64,000 bases of DNA from Ceratorhiza oryzae-sativae. Lineage: Eukaryota > Basidiomycota > Agaricomycetes > Cantharellales > Ceratobasidiaceae. The DNA lies in contig JARWMV010000241.1 in assembly GCA_030998015.1 (NCBI GenBank), positions 744,001-808,000 of the forward strand, written 5' to 3'. The notes under the pieces are model-generated. The model had not been told where the DNA came from, did no database searches, and worked only from the letters and a program-made list of their open reading frames with translations. This document shows, in pieces, positions 1-11,551 of this stretch. Positions within the stretch are counted from its first letter, which is position 1. Each line of letters opens with the position of its first letter. The translations under genes were made by a program, and so were the position numbers.

Positions 1-5
1 AGACG

Positions 6-1166
6 ATGACGGTTGGAACCCCAGACAGCGCACTCGTTTCGGCGATGAAAGATATTGCATTCGGAAGCGTGAGCTTAATCCACACGATCCCTTGTCAGAC
101 GAATGCTAATGAACTGCTCAACACAGGCGGCCGGTATAGTCTCAAAGGTGTTTGAACACCCTTTTGACCTATGCAAAGTCAGGCTGCAGTCCCAAGTACT
201 CGACGCAACGGCCCGATTCTCGGGTCCGCTAGACTGTCTCTATAAAACCTGGAAGTTTGAAGGAGTTCGAGGCTTGTACCGGGTAGGCGTCGATCCACAT
301 CTCTCCCGCTAGAGCTAACGATCAACTCCAATGCACAGGGTCTGCCCATGCCGATCGTTGGCGCAATGGCAGAGAATGCAAGCCTCTTTCTTGCATACAA
401 CAAAATCCAACAGGTCCTTCAAAGGTACCCACACTTTCATTCGGGATCCGATGGACGAATTCCTCTAGACGGCATAGCTATCGCGGGAGGAGGTGCCGGA
501 ACAGTAGCCAGCTTCTTATTGTGCGTTTCGCGTATCTCTCGTCCGTTCCTTCTAATCTCGCGGCAGAACACCCATCGAGCTAATCAAATGCAAAATGCAA
601 GTCCAAATGATAGCAGCCGAAGTCCAAGTCGCACCAATTCTCGCAGCAACCGGTGGTTCACCCTCTCTCACCGCCGCCCTTCCTCTCACTCGGCCAGCCC
701 CATCCTTCAGCCAAATGCAAGGCCCGATTGGTCTCATTTCATCCATCATCCAAACACATGGTTTTCGCGGCCTCTGGCTCGGCCACACTGGCACTCTCAT
801 CCGCGAAACAGGCGGAGGCGCAGCCTGGTTCACAACAAAAGAAGCCATCTGTCGAATACTCGCACCCAATAACCGAGAGCTGGCATTGTACGAGTCAGCC
901 TTTGCGGGCGCGTGTGCAGGTGTGTCATACAACGTGATCTTGTTCCCGGCGGATAGCATCAAGTCGGCGGTCCAGACCGAGGAAGAGTTGCGGCCACGAT
1001 TGCCGGACAGCCGAGGCCGACGTTCCTGGGCACTGCACGAGCGATCTGGGCGGCGCAAGGTATCAAGGGCTTCTATGCGGGTATGGGCGTGACCGTTGCA
1101 AGGGCTATACCTAGCAGTGCCATTATTTTTGTGGTTTACGACGGGCTTTCCAAGCGGTTTGCTTAG
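6..1166 (+). CDS. Mitochondrial carrier protein, ornithine/basic amino acid transporter-like (frame break near 990)
   Basis: Inner-membrane solute carrier (SLC25 family), closest by eye to the fungal ornithine carrier ARG11/ORT1. It would exchange ornithine or related amino acids between matrix and cytosol. Three carrier repeats can be read. Repeat 1 has HPFDLCKVRLQSQ, repeat 2 has TPIELIKCKMQVQ, and repeat 3 has FPADSIKSAVQ; these are the Px[D/E]xx[K/R] signatures. Four exons splice cleanly: 6-68, 127-282, 339-520 and 567-1166, with introns of 46-58 bp. The start ATG at 6 gives an N-terminus running directly into repeat 1. About 332 residues, a normal length for the family. Oddity: the reading frame changes once near 988-990, with one base apparently missing. 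The C-terminus (FLGTARAIWAAQGIKGFYAG, ending LSKRFA) is perfectly family-like in the other frame. Either the gene is recently broken or this is a consensus error. The substrate is an inference. Confidence 0.85.
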
Positions 1167-1348
1167 AACATTTTATTATGTACGTATGTGTCGTGTAGCT
1201 AATATGATCGAGGGTGTTGTGATGAAATTTTATGCTGTCAGAGAGAGAAGAAGATGAAAGAGTTTGAGTTGGCTTCAGTAGGCTTCGCCGCTACCCCATG
1301 ACTTTACGAAATGTGCTTTTTGCTGAGAACCAAAAGAACAAGTCGTTT

Positions 1349-1435
1349 TGGACAAGTCCGGATTTGAACCGGAGACCTCTCGCAGCTTCGCTTAGAGATG
1401 CTAAGCGAGCGCGCTACCAACTGCGCTACATGCCC
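1349..1435 (-). tRNA. tRNA-Ala (anticodon AGC) with 14-nt intron
   Basis: The minus strand folds into a full cloverleaf. The acceptor starts GGGCATG and pairs with CTTGTCC, giving the G3:U70 wobble that marks alanine tRNAs. The D arm is GCGC/GCGC, the T arm contains GGTTCAAATCC, and the anticodon stem is CTCGC/GCGAG. The anticodon loop reads TTAGCA, then 14 extra bases, then T, so a 14-nt intron sits at the canonical position after base 37. The gene is 87 nt long. Two further copies at 48681-48767 and 49868-49954 share the same intron. The terminal CCA is not encoded, as expected for a eukaryote. Confidence 0.95.
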
Positions 1436-1555
1436 TTGATTTTAGCCCAGTTTAGCCAAATCCCATTGAGAGAGCACCATTGAGTGCAAAGATGAGTGAT
1501 ACACAATAGACTAGCCAACATTTAGTCAACCTCCCACTTGTCCGACTCGACTTGT

Positions 1556-3033
1556 CTAAAGTCGTAAGCATTCCCATACGCTCTTCCGAGATAGTTGGAT
1601 TGGCGTATCGACAAAGTTGGTCGGCATTTCCAGATCTGGATGCTGAAGCATTTGCTCCATTCCTTTCGGGAACTCCAGTTTCACTACACAGGTATTTCGG
1701 TCAACTTGACTTTGTAAAATCCAAGTTAGACACACTTTGGTTCATGTACCAAGGCGCAAAGTCTACCGTGTTTTCCTTTAGACCAAACTATCTGTAGACC
1801 CACATTGTCACTCACGAATTTGGGCCAACATGACTCGAGGTTGTTCCGTCTTGTTGGGCATCCCTGCGTGCCAAAGCCTCAAATCCCGTAGGATGATTGA
1901 ACCTGCAAAATCAGGTAATCATGCATACGTCCTTGGTGAAAATTAAAGTACATACCTTTAGGAACAATAGGTTGAAAAGGAGGAGAGACTTTCTTTCTTG
2001 CTTCCATCAATTCTTCTTTGATTCGTCCGGATGCACGTTCACCGTGCAGTCCCTCCTGGGCGTCGAGATTTGCCGTGTTATGAGTTCCGAGCCAAAGTTC
2101 TACAAAGTGTAAGTTATTGTCCAGTGATCAAGAATTGTTACTTGCCAGTTGATCCGTTCTCAGGAGTCATGTCAACCTAATTGATTGGGTTTAACTCGGT
2201 TGGGATCGCGGCATACTACAGCTCACCAGCCCGCAATTGATAACCAAAGCAAAAGGAACCTGGCGATTCACGCCGTCTATCCCAAATTCACATCTAGAAG
2301 CATAAAACCTACTCACCGCAGGTTGGGCAAAATCGGCGTCGGTATGGACGGGCTGGCGTTCTGTTCCCTTTAATGCTGTATTCTGCCGCAATGGATGATA
2401 AGATTGATCGAAAACTGCAATGCTATATTCAACTCACCCCGCTGCAGAAAGTCATCTTTGGTCTCGGTCCCAGAGCGGCATTACTGATTTGAAGGGCGAA
2501 GGGGTTAAGAAACACGTCCTCGAAAAAGAGGGATGGTTCCGGTGGAGGGTCTTGCTGAACGTTTCCTAGCGTAACGTTCCCATCAGCCTTGTCCAATTGT
2601 TGAGAAAGCGCTTCACCCGATTATAGTTGAACGGGCTGTCTTTCATGTCACGCAGAGTGTATGCGTCAGGTATCATACGTGTATTCAGCTGTATGAAATG
2701 CAAGTTCCATCGTCGAGACTTCTGGTGGGCAACATTCAAAAGGACACTCACAGCATCCAGTTCGCTGTGACCAACAACTCCCTCGATTGCGACTATGCCA
2801 TCTTCCTGGAGAGCCTCTAGAGCGAGGCGAACGTTGCGTGGACCGAGTTTGCGTGCTGCCAGTTCTGCAGATGAGGGTTTCAGTGAGCGCAACGAAGGGG
2901 TAAAGAGTGAGGCATGAGTTGCAAAGGCACGAGTCCGCACGAGACGTGAAGCAACAGACCCCACATGTACACACTGCAGTACAAAAGTAAGCAGCGCGAA
3001 GCAACATGGGGGGTAGATGGTCGTTGTGAGCAA
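1556..3033 (-). CDS. Phytanoyl-CoA dioxygenase (PhyH) family protein
   Basis: Predicted Fe(II)/2-oxoglutarate-dependent dioxygenase. It is read in many short exons: the first part has ALEALQEDGIVAIEG, followed by SPFNYNR joined to NVQQDPPPEPSLFFEDVF. A later exon carries QPVHTDADFA, the iron-binding HxD motif, and RDLRLWHAGMPN carries the second histidine. The protein ends VWECLRL, with its stop at 1556. Introns of about 50-60 bp lie, for example, between ELDA and LNTRM and between the FCSG and NTAL exons. The start is uncertain: the listed 5' end is an upstream in-frame ATG, but an extra small first exon is possible. It lies 318 bp downstream of the wax-synthase-like gene on the same strand, so the two could be co-regulated. 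The substrate is unknown; fungal members hydroxylate diverse lipids or secondary metabolites. Confidence 0.8.
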
Positions 3034-3351
3034 GAAATAATAGCCGGTGGCCTGTAGGAGGCCAAATACGCGTGGTCACAAGGCTGATCGGAGTATTTTT
3101 GTTCGGGACGTCCAAATGGTGGAGATCCAAAACCATGCCTCGGAATTCGTTCGCCGGCAAACTCCATTATATGCGTGGTATTGGGTCAGGGCGGCAGAAG
3201 GTTGATAAATGTAGCCCGATGAGAACGGTTATCTGGAGTGATCTGGCTCGAGGATGGAATCACGAGGACAAAGCTCTATCGGACATATGGATTCCTTGTT
3301 CGAGGTGGTAAACATGTCTATGAACAGGCATTCAGCTACATACAAGATATT
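3034..3351. other. Intergenic, PhyH-like promoter / wax-synthase-like 3' end
   Basis: No coding region is supported. It holds the upstream region of the PhyH-like gene and the 3' end of the acyltransferase gene, both on the minus strand. Confidence 0.6.
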
Positions 3352-4858
3352 CTACTGCTCAAACGCATATCGGTTCCAAACATCCAGGGCCATTCTGGAA
3401 GGGCTGTAAGCAGAAGGAACCAGAGTGATCAAATCGAACCCTCGCTGCAGCCAGGCCTCGATCATCATCGTGCCTGGGACAGCTACCCATGCAAATACCC
3501 ATAGCTTCATCAGGTAATTTCGAAACTCAGAATGAGTTTTGGAATGCAGAACGTCCCCTGCTGAGCCGTCTGCCTGCGCGGCGCTTTCCAGCTTGCGTTT
3601 CGGCTGGACTGACTGGTCTAGTCCAAGCACACGCTCGACTATGACCCCAAGACCTTGTATGAGGAAGTACCCAGTAACTCTCCGAAAATCGGTCCCCTTT
3701 CCCATCCCCCACATCCCAAAGTCATGCACCAGTCCAGATACAAGGAAGGCGCCCATTACGTAGCCAATTCGGGAGCCCAGGAAGCGTGCTCGATGCTCCT
3801 GCGTGTCGTGATCGACACCGCGACCTGAGAAAAAAATTGTTGCTGTGCCGAGGATTTGTCCCACGTAACCACCCACAATTCTCCCAGGATTCGCTCCTGC
3901 AACTAGGAAACCACGCCGAGGCGTTCCTTGCCATCTTTTCGCCCAAAATTCGTTCAATGATGTGCTACGGGAGGGATGATCGAACAACGGAGGCCATTCG
4001 TTTTTGAGTGCGGATGCAGGTCGAGAGTGTGGCGAGATTGAAGGAGGAAGCATCGTTAAGGGTGCAGCCAGCAGCGTGATGACATAATTTTCGAACTCTA
4101 GCCCATTCATGATGAGCAGACCAACACCGACCGTAAGCGGGAGTGCGCCAAGGACGGGATGGGGGAGGTGAATCGTGATGTTGCTTGTGACGGAGAGTTT
4201 ATCTCGGAATATGGTACCATGCCGAGATCCAAACATATTTAGGTTCGCAATCAAGGCAAGCAGCGCGTCGATATATATGCCATGTTTCAGAATAAGCAGG
4301 AATGTATCGGTGTAGAACTCGGTATGCGAACATCGCGTCGTGTGTCAGTGGGGCATGGCATACCCCGTAGTTATTCCAGTGCTATACGGACGGGAAGGTC
4401 AGCCGGGCAGTGAAAGTAACCATCCGAACGTACCCGACATCTGAGGTCAAAAGGTAACTAAACATATTGACCGCGCAGTTGGAGCAAAAGATTTTCTGCC
4501 TTGAGCAGCCGGGTTGACCATGATACTTTGGTGGTTCGCCCAGCGTGGCAAGCTCTATCAACTTGATGGCGGCGGAAACCCCTACAGCACAGATGCCAAA
4601 GTTCCACGAGTTGAGGGTTGGATCGGAGAACGCGTAACCCGTGCAAAGGGACCAGATGGATTCAAACGCAAAGGGTATCACCCACAATCGTAGATGAAAT
4701 AATCGGGGATTTAAAGTCAAGTAGGCAGTGATAAGAAAGCATAAATTGAATTTCAGAACTGGCCAAAAGGTCAGCTCTTGTCGAGCAGCAGCCTACGAAT
4801 CAGATGGTAAGGATTAGGGCTAAGGCAGGAATGGCCGACTTACATCCGGACGCAACAT
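3352..4858 (-). CDS. Wax synthase domain (MBOAT-like) membrane acyltransferase
   Basis: Polytopic membrane protein of the wax-synthase/TRI7-like family, which transfers acyl or acetyl groups from CoA to an alcohol. The first exon, MLRPD, joins AAARQELTFWPVL; the next begins TLNPRLFHLRLWVIPFAF. Later come LILKHGIYIDALLALIAN and a long last exon containing the family signature SLNEFWAKRWQ and the histidine motif GLVHDFGMWGMG. Several hydrophobic segments are visible, such as VLGALPLTVGVGLLIM and LWVFAWVAVPGTMMIEAW. It ends WNRYAFEQ. About 450-480 residues, usual for the family. The start could be further upstream, since frame remains open before the chosen ATG. Its neighbour is the PhyH-like dioxygenase. 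The acceptor is unknown; related fungal enzymes acetylate terpenoids, which is only an analogy here. Confidence 0.75.
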
Positions 4859-5677
4859 GAAAAGGGGGTAGATGAATCGTATTTCGGGGCCTGAAACGTG
4901 ATAGCACAGTCGCACAAGTATTTTAAATGGAAAGCATAGGTCTCACCTATCCGGAGTTCGCAAAATGTCTAAAGTTTTAAGCGATTGTATAGCGCACAAT
5001 AAATTGGGCACAAAAAACGAGAGTAAGAGAATATATATCCCTTGCGCGAGGCTGAAGTGGCTGTATCAGGCTGACCGATAAGATAATGATACCTATCACT
5101 GAATTCAGCTTTTCTAACGCGTGTAGCCTCTAGCCTCAGCCTGCCAGCCACGCTCACAGCTCCAAGACGCGAGTGAGTAATCTATTTTTTCCAGCCCTGT
5201 AAGTTCAAAAAGGACCTGCAGCGTATTGAATCAGGCGGCGATGTGGCAGACCATAGGCATCGCTAGGGAACGATCGGTTGTCATACACAATTGTGTCTGG
5301 GTACCAGCCACGTGATTGCCGACTTTGTGGTGTTTGTTATGTATCCCTTCATAACCGACGTATTCGATTCATGCGCTACCAGGTCTCCATAGTTGTCCGA
5401 TAAAGGACAGTGCGCTCTTACGCAGTAAAAATTATTTGAGAATGAGGATGTCTGGCTGTATCAAGCATCCTTATTCGGGAAAGCTATCGCCGCATGAACA
5501 AGTTTTACTGCCTTATTCAGGCACAACACCTCGTTGGGGGCTATCTAATGAACAAACTTTGATTCGCATATATGCGTACCCTATGTATTTTAATCTATGT
5601 GATTAGGCCCTATGTGATAGACGTATAAATTTCGAATAAAATTGCACGGAATAAATGGTGAACAAAAATATATACTA
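4859..5677. other. Intergenic, AT-rich, no gene seen
   Basis: About 820 bp between the wax-synthase-like start and the 3' end of the methyltransferase copy A. Short frames only, with no recognisable domain or tRNA. Confidence 0.6.
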
Positions 5678-7293
5678 TTACATGAACAAGGATGAATGAG
5701 CTGGCCAACACCTTGGCCCTTTCTCTCTAAGTACCGTCGGCTTTGAACGCAGAAAGTGTATGCACTTGGCACACGCCCTAACTCTCGGATACCACATATC
5801 GTGCAAAGCAGCTCGAACCGTTTCCTCTGCTTCCTGCAGGCTCAGCCCTTGCATACGGAGCGAAGATCCCATGTTCCGCCACATCTCGGACCAGACCTCT
5901 TGAACCATTGCCCCGATTTTGCATTGACGCGGATCATCGACCATGGAGCCAAAGGTACAAGGTTTGCTTGTGGATGAACGCTGACAAAACCTCGTTGTGG
6001 GGTAGACGTAGACAGATAGTGACTCATGCCAGGGGCAGATAGGGAACGAGATCTTCGAGCGATACCGCCGTTGTGTTCATCTCGTGTATCGTCTGAAAAA
6101 TAATCATCCGATTCAAGTTCGTTCTCTTTCCAGAATGACGAATCGCAGGGTAACCAGTGTTGCTACATGATCAATCAGAAGGATTAGGGGGGACCACACC
6201 TCAGGATGACATATCGATTGATGCTCACCAGATCCCGCCACGCATAGATACGCACCCTGTGCAGCTAGCCCACTACGTACGATCCTGAGCGCATTCGCGA
6301 TGCCAGGCAACGCGCCCCACGCCGGTACATCCGGATACAACGCATCGTACACTTCAAATTCATACTCACAGAACAAGATCAGCCCGCCCGGGCGGAGCAC
6401 GCGATGAACTTCTCGGATGAGAGGCTTGAAGTTTTTTATCTGGATAGAAGAGCTTGGAGTCAATGCGACTCGACCAGTGTCGCAAAGCACTAGATGCCAA
6501 CATACGAAAACAACCGCGTATCGGATGTGGACAACATCAAACGATTCATCCGGCTCCGCGATTCCGTTGTACAGGTCGTATACCTCAAACGTTACGTTTG
6601 GGCAAGGTTGATGTGGCCTCAACGGCAGTGAGTCTATGCTTACAAAATCCACCTCTGGGAATTCGCGAGAGACCTCTTGAACCCTATCATATATGGATTC
6701 AGCTATTCTCAACAAATGCATGAAAAATAGGGCACAAGATGTGCGCATTATTAATGGGCTATTTGGCGTTACGGGAGGATGTAAAACGCTGCAATTGAAT
6801 AAGACGAAGGCCGCGAAGAAAATGGAAAGGTGCAGCAGAAAGACCCACATACCAGGTCCCCTCGAGTGTGACTAGATCCAATACACGGTTCTTACATCCG
6901 GCCCGATGCTCAGCCTTCAGCACCCCCCTCATTAGGTCGAGGTAGTTTTGCTCAAGGACCAGCTTAATTAACAGGTGGTGCATTTCCAATCGCTTGACCT
7001 CGGCGTCATCTGTCGGTACCAGGAGTGGCACATTTGTATCTGCCGGAAACATTCGACCACCGAGCTCGCGAAAATAACCTGGATTCAAGAGAGAGAATTT
7101 TAGAGCGCTCCCAAGAACACTTGAACCAACATGGCTTACTGGGGACCTCCATCGACTCGAGTGTGCTCATCGTGCTCCTGGTCTCGGCGGACGACGTTTC
7201 CATGTCCGAATAGTCGTATTCAGAAGCATCGTCCACGAAATACAGACACCCAGTCTCGGTCACAAACTCGGTGTCTTCGTCGTGTTGGGGCAT
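5678..7293 (-). pseudogene. SAM-dependent methyltransferase paralogue A, frame-broken
   Basis: Class I methyltransferase of the fungal LaeA-like/Methyltransf type and clear paralogue of the gene at 11914-13570, with intron positions conserved between the two. Readable exons: MPQHDEDTEF start; YFREL..GRMFPADTNVP; KNRVLDLVTLEGTW joined to VQEVSREFPEVDFVSID; VHRVLRPGGLILFCEYEFE (motif II/III region); and a C-terminal WSEMWRNMGSSLRMQG helix. Compared with paralogue B the frame is disturbed three times: about 2 bp missing near 6245, 1 bp near 5941, and 1 bp near 5765 close to the C-terminus. Motif I is DLVTLEGTW, not a glycine-rich DxGxGxG. A TATA-like TATATATACT lies about 50 bp upstream of the ATG. 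It is either a decaying duplicate or a gene damaged by consensus indels. Confidence 0.6.
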
Positions 7294-8230
7294 GGTAATA
7301 CAGAGCGGGTGTGAGACTAGAAATACGCCGATTCATCGACTATATATACTAACGGATGAAACGATCCTAGGAGCCTACCGTCTCACGCCAATCTCCGCGC
7401 AAAACAAGGGTGGACTACTCAAAAGACTTTTCGTTCAGAGAAATAAATGAAAACCCCGCCCAGCTAGGCAAGGATCTGCTCGCCGGGATGTATCCACGCC
7501 GTGGTGCTGCGTGGTATCTATCCTTAGAGGCGAAAGTCTATCGGCAATTACCGTACTAAGGAATCAAGCGTTTTTATTCAGTGTATCCTTGGGTAATGTA
7601 CTAGACGAAAACGGTGAATGAGTCAGAAGCCAGCGCCACAAGATTAGACAAGCCTTTCCAGGGACAAACTCTGAACAATCGCTCACCACAAACCTCGGAT
7701 GCAGACGGCCAAGTGTGTATCGTTTCACCTCTTCCCTAGGATGAGTGTCATGGAGACACATAGATAGACTTGACCCGCAGCAAAATGCGTTCTACTGGCT
7801 AGTCTACATAAATCGCCTCCTCCATATCTCCCGCGCGGCTATTGGGTATTGTCAATATACCGAAGAGCATAGACGGGGCCCGTAGGCGAGTTGATGAATT
7901 TCCAGACGTAATGTGTTGCAAACCCTGGCAGTTTTTGTATACAATGCAGGATGCCTCTGCTGGTGCTAGCACCCCGCACTTGTTTGGGTCTAACTAGACT
8001 CGTGTCTCTATCGATCACTGCCGGCGGAGACACATGCATTCCCGCGTCCATTTTTCGGACAATGAATATGGCCGATCGTGTATCGACGAGTTATCTCATT
8101 CACGATCGGCGAGAAAAAAGCTAGACGAAAACTCAAACGACGAGACGGGATAGGCTACCGATCGAGGCGACACGCACAACAAAACCAACGATACACGGAT
8201 ATCCATTCATACAAGAACAAAAAAAGGTAT
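7294..8230. other. Intergenic, methyltransferase A promoter and HypX-like 3' region
   Basis: About 940 bp. Besides the TATA-like box there are only short unsupported frames. The true 3' end of the HypX-like gene could lie anywhere around 8230-8500, because the last exon is uncertain. Confidence 0.5.
7341..7350 (-). promoter_or_regulatory. TATA-like box of methyltransferase A
   Basis: TATATATACT on the plus strand (AGTATATATA on the coding strand), 48 bp upstream of the ATG at 7293. The position fits a core promoter with a short 5' UTR. Assigned by sequence only. Confidence 0.4.
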
Positions 8231-11200
8231 TCACAATTGACATATACATTTACTCGTTGTTGCCATTATAATAGCACGGATACAAGATCTCTTGCTTTTC
8301 TCCCTCGACCTTGACCCCCTCTGGTCCTTCCACTTTTTTCTGGTTCGGATTTTCAGCTGGCAAACTCGTTGACGGGGCATTCTTGGGCGACCCCCGAGGG
8401 TTCGGGACAATCGATTTGATCCAGCGTGACAGCCGTGCAGTCGCAGCAGTCGTTTGTTTCTTTCGGAATCACCCCCCTGCTGTTCGACCCCACGCGAACC
8501 CCACTCGATCGAGGACCTGGAACGCCGGAGAGGCCTGCCACCAGTCATTGGAGCATTCAAATGCGGCGCGGGCGACTCCTCGGCCACGGCCTCTGCTACC
8601 CGAATACCGGCATCGCTCCTGCGTCGGAGCATCTTGATGGCCGACAACCGCGCGCGCTGTTTATCTTGCGTCGCTGGCGCAGGCGCAGCAGCCCCACGAA
8701 TCGTCGACGCCGACTTGGTCTCTGTCCCACTCGGCAACGGCTTGGACGCGTTGGACAGCGGAGGCGACCCAGACGGGGAAGTCACGTCCGTCAGACTCGA
8801 GCCGCTGGAAAGCGCAGGCGTGACCAAACTCGAGGGAGCGCTCGCCGAGATCGAGCTCGAGGGCGAAACCAACAGCCCGATCGGGCGTGCCAAGTTTGTG
8901 GGTTGTCGAGCCGGGCTGGCCTCCCCGGGTGCCCACATGGCTTTGCTCGGCGGTGCGCTCAAGCTGACCCATCCCCATTCGACACCCGTGCCGGGCTCCC
9001 ATCCAGGCGCGGCATCGAATTCGTCCTTTTCTTCCTCATCAAGCATGCCTTGCTTTCGCCTGTGGGTCGCGAACCGCAGGGGCGTGCTCTTGGGCGCGAG
9101 CTTGCGCACAAACGCCTTGCGTCGCTCCGAGTAGCGCTTCGACCGCTGCGGATGATAAAAATCGAGTAGCATCTGGGACAGCTCGGCATGTCGGTAGGCC
9201 ACCAACGGTCGGTCAAATGTGGCCTGGGTGCGCAGCTTGTTCGAGACGAGGACGTCTAGGAGCGACTCGGTTGGCGCGTGCTCTCCGATCGCGCGAGTCC
9301 AAGGCGCGGTTTTGCATGTCGTGATGCTGCTCGCAGGTTCGCCGGCAAGAGCACGCACATAGGCCTTGGTGCACTCGACGTATCCGTCTGCGTCGCCCCC
9401 GGACATGACCTCGTCCACGAACCCAACTTGGCAAGCCTCGGCGGCGCTCATTGGCAACATGCCCCGAAGCGCCTCACGAGCCTTGGTCTCTCCGGCCCGC
9501 TCAAAGAACGAATAGGTGTGGAACTCGGAGCCATAGAGTCCGACGCCGCGATAATGAGGGTTGATCACAGCCGATTCGGCGCACAGGACGATATCGGCGG
9601 CGGTAGCGACCGCTAGACCGCCGGCAGCCACATTGGAGCGGATCGCCGCAACGGTCACGATCCCACGTTCGACAAGACTGGGTCCGGGCAGGGGCTTGAA
9701 CACGTCCGGGACTTTGGAATTGCTCGCGAGCCGCTTGGCGGCTTCGGACGAATCTGAAATGACAAATTCGACCACATCGTTGATGGCGTTGATGTTCTTC
9801 CAGCTTTCAAGCGAGGGGTCTTCGCTGCCTTCGATTGTGTTTAGCGCGATTCCGTTTGAGAAATAGGAGCCACCCTGATCGGGCGGGTCAGTATATGCGT
9901 GCGAAAGTGGACGAGGAGCGTACCATGAGGACGAGGACCTTGATATTGCCACGGTCGGGGTGGACCGACCAGCGCAGGGCACGAAGGAGCTGCTCGCATT
10001 GGTACGTCGTGGATGCGCCATTGCTATCGGCTTATCAATGGGCCGCCCTATCGAGAAGATGGGGGGGACACTCACTAGTAGTCAAAATAGACATAGGCAG
10101 CCTTGCCTCCATCCCTGAGTTCTTCGTACTCGACCCAGGTCTGCTGCCACGTTCCAGGCCGCTTCTCCCACCCGAGCTCGACCTTGGTCGCCGGGGTGCT
10201 CGACCGCTTGTCTTGGTCCAGCAGGTGAACAGGGACAGCCTTGCCACAGACGTTCCACTCGCGTGCACTCTGCAGGGCCGCGCCCAGGCCGGCGCTCCTG
10301 AGCCCATCGACCGCGGGGAGCTTGGGGTTGAGGCCGCCGGCAACGCCCTTGGCGAGCGGGATGCGCACGTGGGTGACCCAGAGCCCGTGTCCGCCGTGGC
10401 GTCCGTGCTCGGCGGTCTTGAGGAGCACGGCGCCGTCGCGGGTGGCGACGATCCTGCCGGCAGGGACGTCGTCGCACCAACGCGGCAGGCGGTTCTCCTC
10501 GACCCAGGCGCCGTAGACAAACACGTTGCGGCCCTGGACGCCCTGCGCTGGCGAGTCGCGCGGGTCGAGCCAGCGGACGAGCACGCCGGGCTGGCTGTCG
10601 CCGGCGCGGATGGCGGTCGCGCACTGGACGGCGCTGTGCACGCGCGGGTCGCACGCCTGGGCGCGTTCCGCCGGCCGGAGCAGCGGGCGGCTGTGCGTCT
10701 CGCGCCCGAGAAAGGGGGCGTTGAGCGACACGGACAGCGTGGCGGCATGTGCCGGCGGCTGCAGATCTGCAGCGAACCGCGCCGTCGTCTGGGGTTCGCC
10801 TCCAGTCGGCGGGGTGCCGGCTGGCCCCGAGCTCGGAGCGTCCTTGGAATGCTCGTCGGCTGCGCGTTGGACGCTGGCCGACACGATGCGCTCCAGCGCC
10901 GCGAGCACCGCGACGAGAGCCGCTCGGGTAACTTGGCCGCGGTAGAGCGCCGCCTTGGTCACCGTCGCGTGAGCCGAACCGGCAACCTCTGGAACCGCCG
11001 GAAGTGCAAACTGTTCCCAGGCCCATATCGGTCCCTGGTCAAACTCTTCCTCGGCCTGGAGCACCGTCACCGCCCAGTGCGAACGTGGCTTTGTTGGGAG
11101 CGGAGATGACGAGAGCGCTGCGAGCGTCTCGGGCGCGCTGGCAGACGATCCAGTGTCGCCCATCAAGACCTAGGATACGCGAAATGAGTGCCGTGCTAGC

Positions 11201-11551
11201 TCCAAACGAAATTAAACTCACCCAGTCGAGTGCGCTTGGTCCAGCATCGCCCGGGGCTCCAGGGTGGACGATCAGCGTCAAATACTAACGTGGCGGCCGT
11301 CGTCAGCTCACACAACCCCCCCTATTTTCAGTCATCCAGCTCACCTTTTCGTATATTTCCTTGGGCACCTTGCGCGTCAAAAACGGACACAGGATGATAT
11401 CCGGTTTAGCGAGCTCGGTTGCTTCGATCATCGCTTCAGGCGACGTCGCGTACTCGACCGACAACTCATGGCCATGGCTCGAGTCTGCGAGTGCGGTAAA
11501 CACCCGCTGGGAGAGCGAGTTGTGCGCGGTAACAAAAAACAAAATGCGCAT
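8231..11551 (-). CDS. HypX/HoxX-like fusion: formyltransferase domain plus enoyl-CoA hydratase domain
   Basis: Two-domain protein with the architecture of bacterial HypX, which moves a formyl group from N10-formyl-THF to CoA and decarbonylates formyl-CoA to CO for [NiFe]-hydrogenase maturation. Exon 1 is MRILFFVTAHNSLSQRVF..KVPKEIYEK. Exon 2 has LIVHPGAPGDAGPSALDW and exon 3 has MGDTGSSASAPETL, then TVLQAEEEFDQGPIWAWE and ALYRGQVTRAALVAVL, completing the formyltransferase half. After YVYFDY an intron leads to NGASTTYQCEQLLRALRW. The crotonase half follows, with YFSNGIALNTIEG, NVAAGGLAVATAADIVL and NPHYRGVGLYGSEFHTY. A Ser/Pro/Ala-rich, probably disordered tail of about 250 residues follows; its exact end is uncertain. 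The gene looks more GC-rich than its neighbours. It is flanked on both sides by the duplicated methyltransferase. Fungi have no [NiFe]-hydrogenase, so its cellular role is unknown. Confidence 0.85.

Noticed and set aside
1298..1483. Short frames spanning the tRNA-Ala genes
   Set aside because: They translate the tRNA sequence itself (same peptide appears at the other copies).
8426..9169. Plus-strand open frames of 226-247 codons
   Set aside because: Antisense shadows of the HypX-like C-terminal half; low-complexity Arg/Pro composition.
9835..11109. Long plus-strand open frame (about 424 codons) opposite the HypX-like gene
   Set aside because: Arg/Gly/Ala-rich antisense translation of a GC-rich coding region; no domain, and the minus strand has convincing domains.
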